From the NCBI GenBank assembly GCA_913774955.1, contig CAJYKV010000007.1:583693-647692 (forward strand): a stretch of 64,000 bases of DNA, in the 5' to 3' direction. A model generated the notes under the pieces. It was not told the origin of the DNA, searched no databases, and was given only the letters and a program-made list of their open reading frames with translations. This DNA is from an uncultured Acidovorax sp. (lineage in GTDB: Bacteria; Pseudomonadota; Gammaproteobacteria; Burkholderiales; Burkholderiaceae_C). Positions 57,018-64,000 of this stretch are shown in pieces. The position numbers were made by a program, and so were the translations under genes. Each line of letters begins with the position of its first letter. Position 1 is the first letter of the stretch.

Positions 57018-57929
57018 TCAACCCTGCAGATGGCGTTCGCGCGCGAACAGCTCCGCCGCCCAGTCCACGAACGCCCGCACCTTCGCACTCAGGTGCCGAT
57101 TCGGCGGGTACACCACGTAGACCGGCAGCAGCGGATGGCTCCATTCGGGCAGCAGGCGCACGAGGTCGCCGCGGTCCAGGTAGCGCTGGGCCTGCAGGGT
57201 GGTGACCTGGCCCACGCCGCGGCCGGCGAGCAGCGCGGCCAGGTAGGCGTTGCTTTCGTTCACGGACAGGCGCGAGGGCCCGCCGATCTCCAGCGATTCG
57301 CCGTCCTTGTGGAATTCCAGCGGGTAGCGCCGCGAGGTGCGGGGCGAGAAATAGATCACGCTCTGGTGGCCGCGTTCGAGGTCCAGCGGTTCGCGCGGCG
57401 TGCCGTGCCGCTCCAGATAGGCGGGCGAGGCGACGGTGATGAAATCCAGCAGGCCGATGCGGCGCGCCACGAGCGACTGGTCGGTGAGTTCGCCGCCGCG
57501 GATCACGCAGTCCACGTTGTCGCCGATCAGGTCCACGATGCGGTCGCTCACGCCCAGGTCGAGCTGGATGTCGGGATAGCGCGCATGGAACTCCTCCAGG
57601 TGCGGAATGATGAGCAGCCGCGCCATGGCGGTGCCCACGTCCACCCGCAGGCGGCCGCTGGGTGTGGCCCGCGCGTGGGTCATGCTGGCTTCGATGTCGT
57701 CGAAGTCGGCCAGCAGGCGCACGGCGCGGTCGTAGTAGGCGGCGCCGTCCGGCGTGACGGTGACGCGCCGCGTGGTACGGTTGAGCAGGCGCACGCGCAG
57801 GCGCGCTTCCAGCGCCTGGACGTGCTTGGTGACGGTGGCTTTGGGCAGTTGCAGGGAGTCTGCGGCGCGCGTGAACGTGCCGGCCTCCACCACCCGCGCG
57901 TAGATGCGCATGGCCTGGATCTGGTCCAT
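57018..57929 (-). CDS. LysR-family transcriptional regulator (AaeR/DhcR-like)
   Basis: A 303-residue LysR regulator. The winged HTH is at 1-60 ([20 protein letters not shown], then [19 protein letters not shown]). The effector domain includes [40 protein letters not shown] and [17 protein letters not shown], like the CrgA/AaeR subgroup. GGAACGCC precedes ATG 57929. It is divergent from the hydrolase-like gene and, beyond that, the RND operon, so it may regulate one or both. The effector is unknown. Confidence 0.93.
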   Translation of the reverse strand: MDQIQAMRIYARVVEAGTFTRAADSLQLPKATVTKHVQALEARLRVRLLNRTTRRVTVTPDGAAYYDRAVRLLADFDDIEASMTHARATPSGRLRVDVGTAMARLLIIPHLEEFHARYPDIQLDLGVSDRIVDLIGDNVDCVIRGGELTDQSLVARRIGLLDFITVASPAYLERHGTPREPLDLERGHQSVIYFSPRTSRRYPLEFHKDGESLEIGGPSRLSVNESNAYLAALLAGRGVGQVTTLQAQRYLDRGDLVRLLPEWSHPLLPVYVVYPPNRHLSAKVRAFVDWAAELFARERHLQG

Positions 57930-57992
57930 GGCGTTCCTTCCTCGGTGCCTCTTTCGGGCCGGCAAATTCTCACACGCGCCATGGGCCCCGAT

Positions 57993-58011
57993 TGTTCGGG
58001 GTTTGGAAACA
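57993..58011. promoter_or_regulatory. Possible LysR operator between lysR and pseudo-hydrolase genes
   Basis: TGTTCGGGGTTTGGAAACA has TGTT and AACA as inverted ends across 19 bp, and lies midway in the 163-bp divergent gap. It fits the size of a LysR dyad but the arms are short. Only position and weak symmetry support it. Confidence 0.3.
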
Positions 58012-58092
58012 GTGCGGCCCGCAACGGCTGGTTTATCGTGCGGGTCCACCCGCCTACATTTGCACCACCGGATCGTTTCCGGCCCCATCCCC

Positions 58093-58941
58093 ATGCCCAC
58101 CAGAACACCTTCCCGCTCCCAGGCCGACGGCGCCCGCTCCGAATCCACCATTGCGGTGGCACCGGGGCAGGACGTCGCCGTGCGCATGTACGGCCGCAGG
58201 AAGCCCGGCGAGACGTCGCCGCTGGTGGTGCATTTCCACGGCGGAGCCTTCGTGTCGGGCGATCTCGACAGCGGCTGCACCATCGCCGGGCTGCTGCAGG
58301 AGGCCGGGGCCCTGGTGGTGTCGGTGGCCTATCCGCTGGCGCCGGAGCATCCGTTCCCGCAGCCGCTGGAGACCGGCTATGCCGTGCTGCAGTGGGTGTA
58401 CCGCTACCGCACGCGGCTGGCCGGCGCGGGCGCGCCGGTCTACGTGGCGGGCGAGGAGGCGGGCGGCAATCTCGCGGCGGGCGTGTGCCTGATGGCGCGC
58501 GACCAGTCCCATCCGCCGCTCGCGGGGCAGATCCTGGTGTCGCCGATGCTCGACCCCTGCACCGGCACCGCATCGCTGCGGGCCGCGACCGAGGGCGAGG
58601 CCGGCTGCCGCTGGGCGCTGGGGTGGGAGAAGTTCCTGCGCTGCGCCCGCGATGCCGAGCACCCCTATGCCGTGCCCGGCACCGCCCAGCGCCTCGCGGG
58701 CCTGCCGCCCACGCTGCTGCTGGTGGGCGACACCGACGCGATGCACGACGAGACGCTCGCCTATGCCGCGCGGCTGGATGCCGCGGGACTGCCGGTGGAA
58801 CTGCACGTGCTGCGCAAGGCCGAGCGCTGGCCCGATGCGCTGCTGGAGCCCGGGAACCAGGCCTGCCCGTGCGCCGACGAGGCCCGCGAGCGTTTCCGCG
58901 CGTTTCTGTTCGCCGCCGGGCGATGTCCGGCGCCACGCTGA
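58093..58941 (+). CDS. HSL-family alpha/beta-hydrolase-fold protein lacking catalytic Ser and His
   Basis: A 282-residue protein of the hormone-sensitive-lipase type. The oxyanion motif is intact (VVHFHGGAFVSGD, 45-57), as is the YPLAPEHPFPQPLE segment. The nucleophile elbow reads GEEAGGNLA (120-128): the expected GDSAGG serine is Glu122. The acid region LVGDTDAMHDE is present. The expected C-terminal HGF histidine segment reads RKAERWPDA, with no His. It therefore probably is not a serine esterase but a pseudoenzyme, binder or altered enzyme. The GAG GAG codons are unambiguous in the sequence. The gene is divergent from a LysR regulator and upstream of the RND operon. Confidence 0.88.
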   Translation: MPTRTPSRSQADGARSESTIAVAPGQDVAVRMYGRRKPGETSPLVVHFHGGAFVSGDLDSGCTIAGLLQEAGALVVSVAYPLAPEHPFPQPLETGYAVLQWVYRYRTRLAGAGAPVYVAGEEAGGNLAAGVCLMARDQSHPPLAGQILVSPMLDPCTGTASLRAATEGEAGCRWALGWEKFLRCARDAEHPYAVPGTAQRLAGLPPTLLLVGDTDAMHDETLAYAARLDAAGLPVELHVLRKAERWPDALLEPGNQACPCADEARERFRAFLFAAGRCPAPR

Positions 58942-59011
58942 CTTCCGTACCCGCGCCGGCGCGACCGGCCTGACGTCCACCCGCGCGATGGTGGATTTCC
59001 TCGGGCGGGTG

Positions 59012-59042
59012 TTGACCTCAATGATGGTTGAGGTTTGACAAT
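59012..59042 (+). promoter_or_regulatory. SoxR/MerR-type promoter and operator of the RND efflux operon
   Basis: TTGACC (59012-59017) and GACAAT (59037-59042) are separated by 19 bp, the overlong spacing characteristic of promoters activated by MerR-family proteins. In the spacer lies a perfect-armed 18-bp dyad, CCTCAATGATGGTTGAGG (59016-59033). Its CCTCAA/TTGAGG arms are those of the enterobacterial and pseudomonad SoxR box (CCTCAAGTTAACTTGAGG). It lies 168 bp before the adaptor gene ATG. No merR-type gene is in the window, so the regulator would be encoded elsewhere. Confidence 0.75.
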
Positions 59043-59209
59043 CCGGTCCGTTGCCGAAACACGCTGCGGCGCGGTGCTTCCTCTTTCTCGATTTTTTCCG
59101 GCTGGCAGCAGCCGGAGGGGATGGCTTTGCCCGCGGCAAGCTGATCGCCGATTTTTCGCTTCTCTTCCTTCAACCGATTCCTGCATTCCAAAGACACGGA
59201 GGACCTGCC

Positions 59210-60466
59210 ATGCCGTCACCCCGCCATTCCCTTTTCTCGCCCGCCCGCCGCTGGTGGACCGCCGCCGGCGCCGCCGCCGCACTGGCCGCCGCGACGGGCG
59301 CGGTCTTCGGGCTTTCCAGCTCGCATGCCGAATCGCCCGCCGCGGGCGTCGGCGCACCGCCCGCGGTGCCCGTGTCCGTGGCCGCCGTGCTGCAGCAGGA
59401 CGTCACGCTCTGGGACGAGTTCTCGGGCCGGCTGGAGGCCGTGCAGCGCGTGGAGGTGCGGCCGCGCGTGGCGGGCGCGGTGCAGGCCGTGCATTTCCGC
59501 GAGGGCGCGCTCGTGAAGCAGGGCGACCTGCTTTTCACCGTGGACCCGGCACCCTACGCCGCCGAGGTGGACCGCGCCGAGGCGCAGGTGGTGGCCGCGC
59601 AGGCCCGCCTGTCGTACGCCCACAGCGAGATGGAGCGCTCGCAGCGCCTCTGGGAGGAGCGCGCCATCGCCCAGCGCGAGCACGACGAGCGCGTGAACGC
59701 CCGGCGCGAGGCCGATGCCAACCTGCGCGCCGCGCAGGCCGCGCTGCAGTCGGCGCGCCTCAACCTGGGCTACACGCAGGTCCGCGCCCCGGTGGCCGGC
59801 CGCGTGGGCCGCATCGAGGTCACGCAGGGCAACCTGGTGGCCTCGGGAGCGGGCGCGCCGGTGCTCACCACGCTGGTGTCGGTGAGCCCGATCTACGCGA
59901 GCTTCGACACCGACGAGCAGGTGGTGACGCGCGCGCTGGAAGGCCTGCGCTCCGGCAAGAGCGCCCGCACGCTGATCGAGAGCATCGAGGTGCAGATGGG
60001 CACCGGCACCGGCGGCGCGCTGCCGCATGCGGGCCACCTGCAGCTGATCGACAACCAGGTGGATGCGAAGAGCGGCACGGTGCGCGTGCGGGCGGTGTTC
60101 GACAACGAAGGCGGCGCGCTCATCCCCGGCCAGTACGCGCGCATCCGCATGGCGCAGCCGCGCAGCATGCAGGCCGTGCTGATCAATGAGCGGGCCGTGG
60201 GCACGGACCAGAGCAAGAAGTTCGTGCTCGTGGTGGGCGCCGGCAACCAGGCCGAGTACCGCGAGGTGCGGCTGGGCGCGCCGGTGGACGGGCTGCGCGT
60301 GGTGACCGAAGGCCTCAAGCCCGGGGAGCGCATCGTCGTCAACGGCCTGCAGCGGGTGCGCCCGGGCATGCAGGTGGCGCCGCAGGACGTGCCGATGGCC
60401 GCCAAGGCGGAACTGGCCGGCGAGGGCGCGCAGGCGCGCGGCGCCGCGCGCCAGCCGGCGGCCTGA
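59210..60466 (+). CDS. RND efflux periplasmic adaptor (MexE/AcrA-like)
   Basis: A 418-residue membrane-fusion protein linking pump and outer-membrane factor. An N-terminal hydrophobic stretch (WWTAAGAAAALAAATGAVFG) is followed by VTLWDEFSGRLEAVQRVEVR, the first lipoyl half. Then comes a helical hairpin (AQVVAAQARLSYAHSEMERS and ANLRAAQAALQSARLNLG), the second lipoyl half YTQVRAPVAGRVGRIEV, and beta-barrel domains. ATG 59210 has CGGAGG upstream; an in-frame ATG at 59051 would add an unlikely leader. The pump gene starts 33 bp downstream. It resembles the MexEF-OprN group. Confidence 0.95.
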   Translation: MPSPRHSLFSPARRWWTAAGAAAALAAATGAVFGLSSSHAESPAAGVGAPPAVPVSVAAVLQQDVTLWDEFSGRLEAVQRVEVRPRVAGAVQAVHFREGALVKQGDLLFTVDPAPYAAEVDRAEAQVVAAQARLSYAHSEMERSQRLWEERAIAQREHDERVNARREADANLRAAQAALQSARLNLGYTQVRAPVAGRVGRIEVTQGNLVASGAGAPVLTTLVSVSPIYASFDTDEQVVTRALEGLRSGKSARTLIESIEVQMGTGTGGALPHAGHLQLIDNQVDAKSGTVRVRAVFDNEGGALIPGQYARIRMAQPRSMQAVLINERAVGTDQSKKFVLVVGAGNQAEYREVRLGAPVDGLRVVTEGLKPGERIVVNGLQRVRPGMQVAPQDVPMAAKAELAGEGAQARGAARQPAA

Positions 60467-60499
60467 TCGGCCGCGGCCCTCAAGAGAAAGACGCCAACC

Positions 60500-63400
60500 A
60501 TGAACTTTTCCCGCTTCTTCATCGACCGCCCCATCTTCGCCGGGGTGCTGTCGGTGATCATCTTCCTGGCCGGGCTCATCGCCATGCGCGTGCTGCCCAT
60601 CTCCGAGTATCCGGAAGTCGCGCCGCCATCCATCGTGGTGCGCGCCACCTACCCGGGCGCCAACCCGAAGGTGATCGCCGAGACCGTCGCCACGCCGCTG
60701 GAGGAATCCATCAACGGCGTGGAAGGTATGCTCTACATGGGCAGCCAGGCCACGACCGACGGCGTGATGACCCTCACCGTCACCTTCAAGCTGGGCACCG
60801 ATCCGGACAAGGCCCAGCAGCTCGTGCAGAACCGCGTCTCGCAGGCCGAGCCGCGCCTGCCCGAGGAAGTGCGGCGCCTGGGAGTGACCACCGTCAAGAG
60901 CGCGCCCGACCTGACCATGGTCGTGCACATGGTGTCGCCCAACGGCCGCTACGGCATCGACTACCTGCGCAACTACGCCGTGCTGAACGTGAAGGACCGC
61001 CTCGCGCGCATTCCCGGCGTGGGGCAGGTGCAGATCTTCGGCGGCGGCGACTACGCCATGCGCGCCTGGCTCGATCCGCAGAAGGTCGCGCAGCGCGGCC
61101 TCTCGGCCGGCGACGTGGTGGCCGCCATCCGCGGGCAGAACGTGCAGGCCGCGGCCGGCGTCGTCGGGGCCTCGCCGGGCCTGCAGGGCGTGGACATGCA
61201 GCTGTCGATCAACGCCCAGGGCCGCCTCGCGACCGAGGAGGAGTTCGGCGACATCATCGTCAAGACGGGCGCCGACGGGGCCGTGACGCGGCTGCGCGAC
61301 GTGGCCCGGCTGGAGCTGGGCGCGGCGGACTATTCGCTGCGCTCGCTGCTCAACAACGATCCGGCCGTGGGCATGGGCATCTTCCAGGCGCCGGGCTCGA
61401 ACGCGCTGGAGATCTCCGCCAACGTGCGCGCCACCATGGCGGAGCTGCAGAAGCACATGCCCGAGGGCGTGGAGTTCCGCATCGCCTACGACCCGACGCA
61501 GTTCGTGCGCGCCTCCATCCACTCCGTCGTGCAGACGCTGCTGGAGGCGATCGCGCTGGTGGTCGTGGTGGTGATCCTGTTCCTGCAGACCTGGCGCGCC
61601 TCCATCATCCCGCTGCTGGCGGTGCCGGTGTCGGTGGTGGGCACGTTCGCGGTGCTGCACCTGCTGGGCTTTTCGATCAACGCGCTGTCGCTCTTCGGTC
61701 TGGTGCTGGCCATCGGCATCGTGGTGGACGACGCGATCGTGGTGGTGGAGAACGTCGAGCGCAACATCGAGGCGGGGCTCACCCCGCGCGAGGCCACCTA
61801 CCGCGCGATGCGCGAGGTGAGCGGCCCGATCGTCGCGATCGCGCTGGTGCTGGTGGCGGTGTTCGTGCCGCTGGCCTTCATCAGCGGGCTCACGGGGCAG
61901 TTCTACCGGCAGTTCGCGGTGACCATCGCGATCTCCACCGTGATCTCCGCGATCAACTCGCTCACGCTGTCGCCCGCGCTCAGCGCGCTGCTCCTCAAGG
62001 GCCACCATGAGCCCAAAGATGCGCTCACGCGCGGCATGGACCGCGTGCTGGGCGGCTTTTTCCGGCGCTTCAACCGCGTGTTCCACCGCGGCTCGGAGGC
62101 CTACAGCGGCGGCGTGCGCCGCGTGATCGGGCGCAAGGCGCTGATGCTGGCGGTCTACGGCGCGCTGGTGTTCGCCACCTGGGGGCTGTTCAAGGCCGTG
62201 CCCGGCGGCTTCGTGCCCGCGCAGGACAAGCAGTACCTCGTCGGCTTCGCGCAACTGCCCGACGGCGCCACGCTGGACCGCACCGAGGACGTGATCCGCC
62301 GCATGGGCGAGATAGTCAAGAAGAACCCGAACGTGGAGGACGCCATCGCCTTCCCGGGCCTGTCGATCAACGGCTTCACCAACAGCTCCAACGCCGGCAT
62401 CGTGTTCGTCACGCTCAAGCCGTTCGCCGAGCGCAGGCACGCCGACCAGAGCGGCGGCGCGGTCGCGGGCCAGCTGAACCAGGCCTTCGGCAGCATCCAG
62501 GACGCGTTCATCGCGATGTTCCCGCCGCCGCCGGTCGCAGGGCTGGGCACCACGGGCGGGTTCAAGCTGCAGATCGAGGACCGCGCCTCGCTGGGCTACG
62601 AGGCGATGGACGCGGCCGTGAAGGCCTTCATGGCCAAGGCCTACCAGACGCCGGAGCTGGCGGGCCTGTTCACGAGCTGGCAGGTGAACGTGCCGCAGCT
62701 GTTCGCGAACATCGACCGCACCCGCGCGCGTCAGCTCGGCGTGCCGGTCACGGACATCTTCGAGACGCTGCAGATCTACCTGGGCAGCCTGTACGCCAAC
62801 GACTTCAACCAGTTCGGCCGCACCTACAGCGTGCGCGTGCAGGCCGATGCGGCCTACCGGGCGCGGGCGGAAGACGTGGGCCTGCTCAAGGTGCGCTCGG
62901 CCACGGGCGAGATGGTGCCGCTGTCGGCGCTCATGAAGATCGAGCCCAGCTTCGGTCCGGAACGCGCGATGCGCTACAACGGCTTCCTCTCGGCCGACGT
63001 GAACGGCGGGCCCGCGCCCGGCTTCTCGTCTGGCCAGGCGCAGGCCGCCATCGAGCGCATCGCGGCCGAGACGCTGCCCCAGGGCATCGGCTTCGAATGG
63101 ACGGAGCTCACCTACCAGGAGATCCTGGCCGGCAATTCGGCGGTGCTGGTGTTCCCGATCGCGATCCTGCTGGTGTTCCTGGTGCTGGCCGCGCAGTACG
63201 AAAGCCTGACGCTGCCGATCGCCATCGTGCTGATCGTGCCGATGGGCCTGCTGGCCGCGATGGCGGGGGTGTGGCTCTCCGGCGGCGACAACAACGTGTT
63301 CACGCAGATCGGGCTCATCGTGCTGGTGGGGCTGTCGGCGAAGAACGCGATCCTGATCGTGGAGTTCGCACGCGAGCTGGAGTTCGCCGGGCGCACGCCG

Positions 63401-63754
63401 GTGCAGGCGGCGATCGAGGCAAGCCGGCTGCGGCTGCGGCCCATCCTCATGACCTCGCTGGCCTTCGTGATGGGCGTGCTGCCGCTGGTGCTCTCGACCG
63501 GCGCGGGCGCGGAGATGCGCAGCGCCATGGGCGTGGCGGTGTTCGCCGGAATGATCGGCGTGACGGCCTTCGGGCTGTTCCTCACGCCGGTGTTCTACGT
63601 GGTGCTGCGCCGCCTGGCGGGCAACCGGCCGCTGCAGCAGCACGGCAGCCACACGCCGCCGCTGGCTGGCCACGGTGCGGATGCCGGCCACGGCACGGGC
63701 GCGGGCGGGGGTGCGCAGCCGGTGCTGGCCGCGCCGCGCGGGAGCCACGAATGA
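60500..63754 (+). CDS. RND efflux pump, inner-membrane permease (MexF/AcrB-like, HAE1)
   Basis: A 1084-residue proton-driven RND exporter with twelve membrane helices and two large periplasmic loops. It starts MNFSRFFIDRPIFAGVLSVI. The proton-relay aspartates in helix 4 are in LVLAIGIVVDDAIVVVENVE, and the helix-10 lysine lies in LIVLVGLSAKNAILIVEFAR. Porter-domain segments such as NPAVGMGIFQAPGSN-like (NDPAVGMGIFQAPGSNALEI) fit the HAE1 family. The C-terminal tail of about 40 residues is rich in His and Gly (HGSHT, GHGADAGHG), which is unusual. Substrates are likely hydrophobic drugs or redox-active compounds. Confidence 0.96.
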   Translation: MNFSRFFIDRPIFAGVLSVIIFLAGLIAMRVLPISEYPEVAPPSIVVRATYPGANPKVIAETVATPLEESINGVEGMLYMGSQATTDGVMTLTVTFKLGTDPDKAQQLVQNRVSQAEPRLPEEVRRLGVTTVKSAPDLTMVVHMVSPNGRYGIDYLRNYAVLNVKDRLARIPGVGQVQIFGGGDYAMRAWLDPQKVAQRGLSAGDVVAAIRGQNVQAAAGVVGASPGLQGVDMQLSINAQGRLATEEEFGDIIVKTGADGAVTRLRDVARLELGAADYSLRSLLNNDPAVGMGIFQAPGSNALEISANVRATMAELQKHMPEGVEFRIAYDPTQFVRASIHSVVQTLLEAIALVVVVVILFLQTWRASIIPLLAVPVSVVGTFAVLHLLGFSINALSLFGLVLAIGIVVDDAIVVVENVERNIEAGLTPREATYRAMREVSGPIVAIALVLVAVFVPLAFISGLTGQFYRQFAVTIAISTVISAINSLTLSPALSALLLKGHHEPKDALTRGMDRVLGGFFRRFNRVFHRGSEAYSGGVRRVIGRKALMLAVYGALVFATWGLFKAVPGGFVPAQDKQYLVGFAQLPDGATLDRTEDVIRRMGEIVKKNPNVEDAIAFPGLSINGFTNSSNAGIVFVTLKPFAERRHADQSGGAVAGQLNQAFGSIQDAFIAMFPPPPVAGLGTTGGFKLQIEDRASLGYEAMDAAVKAFMAKAYQTPELAGLFTSWQVNVPQLFANIDRTRARQLGVPVTDIFETLQIYLGSLYANDFNQFGRTYSVRVQADAAYRARAEDVGLLKVRSATGEMVPLSALMKIEPSFGPERAMRYNGFLSADVNGGPAPGFSSGQAQAAIERIAAETLPQGIGFEWTELTYQEILAGNSAVLVFPIAILLVFLVLAAQYESLTLPIAIVLIVPMGLLAAMAGVWLSGGDNNVFTQIGLIVLVGLSAKNAILIVEFARELEFAGRTPVQAAIEASRLRLRPILMTSLAFVMGVLPLVLSTGAGAEMRSAMGVAVFAGMIGVTAFGLFLTPVFYVVLRRLAGNRPLQQHGSHTPPLAGHGADAGHGTGAGGGAQPVLAAPRGSHE

Positions 63755-63786
63755 CGCCACGGCGTGAACGACAAGGAGCGACAGCG

Positions 63787-64000
63787 ATGCATTCCTCTTC
63801 CCCATCCCTTCCGGCGCCGGCCCGGCGCCTGCCGCGTCCGGCCCTGGCGGCCACGGTGCTGATGGCGGCCCTGGTGCTGGCCGGCTGCATGGGCACGCCG
63901 CTCGCGCCGCCAGACCCGCATGCCGGCGTGGCCGTTCCCGCCGCATTCGCGCAGGACCGGGCTCCGGGCGCGGCCACGGCCGCCACGGACGGCAGCGCGG
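63787..64000 (+). CDS. RND outer-membrane factor lipoprotein (NodT/OprM family), N-terminal part
   Basis: The first 71 residues of an outer-membrane channel lipoprotein; the gene runs off the right edge. The signal LAATVLMAALVLAG ends at lipobox Cys34 (LAGCMGTPLAPPDPH), and the APPDP-type segment is usual at the start of NodT-family efflux factors. It is 32 bp downstream of the pump gene, giving a complete adaptor-pump-channel operon. Confidence 0.85.
   Translation, partial: MHSSSPSLPAPARRLPRPALAATVLMAALVLAGCMGTPLAPPDPHAGVAVPAAFAQDRAPGAATAATDGSA

Noticed and set aside
59216-63946. A 1576-codon open frame on the complement strand of the RND operon, rich in His, Arg, Gly and Ala
   Set aside because: It is the mirror of the well-supported adaptor and pump genes. 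Open antisense frames of this size are expected in DNA with about 70% GC and strong third-position bias; it has no recognisable domain.

Overview
The window is about 64 kb of high-GC DNA with densely packed chromosomal genes. Gene content and order fit a betaproteobacterium of the Comamonadaceae, most likely Acidovorax (avenae/citrulli group). The species call is inference from gene order and protein style, not from a search. I see no rRNA, tRNA, CRISPR array, prophage or intact insertion sequence. Most of the window is conserved core genome with small accessory cassettes between.

1-12.6 kb: a spread-out version of the classical queG/tsaE/amidase/mutL/miaA neighbourhood (tRNA modification, cell-wall amidase, mismatch repair). 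miaA is cut by the left edge. Between the old members lie a QOR2-type quinone reductase with a divergent HxlR regulator, a lipoprotein hydrolase, a secreted glycerophosphodiester phosphodiesterase, a DedA membrane protein, a second alpha/beta hydrolase, a glycine-zipper lipoprotein and a cupin. 12.6-19.7 kb: an auxin-efflux-carrier family permease; a LysR regulator divergent from an unusual aspartate-carbamoyltransferase-like gene overlapping a TauE/SafE permease; two orphan Bug-type periplasmic receptors around xerD. 19.8-25.7 kb: two tandem EAL-like/HDOD signalling proteins, a ferritin-like protein, a gamma-carbonic-anhydrase-fold protein, Hsp33 and an unknown cysteine-containing protein.

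25.7-38.9 kb: core metabolism. pyrG-kdsA-DUF1330-eno-ftsB lie in one direction (CTP, KDO, glycolysis, division). coaBC-dut, an SlyB-like lipoprotein, an SlyD-like isomerase, a RoxA-like ribosomal oxygenase, a small Ala-rich lipoprotein, a metallo-beta-lactamase-fold protein, bamC and dapA follow. 38.9-50.6 kb: methyltransferase, MFS permease, topoisomerase IV genes parE and parC flanking a lytic transglycosylase, a chemoreceptor, ridA-pdxY and a GFA-like protein. 50.8-58.9 kb: comEC with large low-complexity inserts, a circularly permuted ATP-grasp/alpha-E pair, a VF530-type protein, a LysR regulator, and an HSL-family protein that has lost its catalytic serine. 59.2-64 kb: a tripartite RND efflux operon (adaptor, pump, start of the outer-membrane factor), preceded by a promoter with the architecture of a SoxR/MerR-controlled promoter.

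The most noteworthy items are: (a) a palindromic, MITE-like dispersed repeat with two copies, each starting directly after a stop codon between convergent genes; (b) the SoxR-like promoter of the RND operon; (c) the carbamoyltransferase paralogue with altered active-site loop residues in its own LysR/TauE cassette; (d) the HSL-family pseudo-hydrolase next to the efflux operon; (e) the tandem EAL-HDOD pair with degenerate EAL domains. No complete new defence or mobile system is evident.
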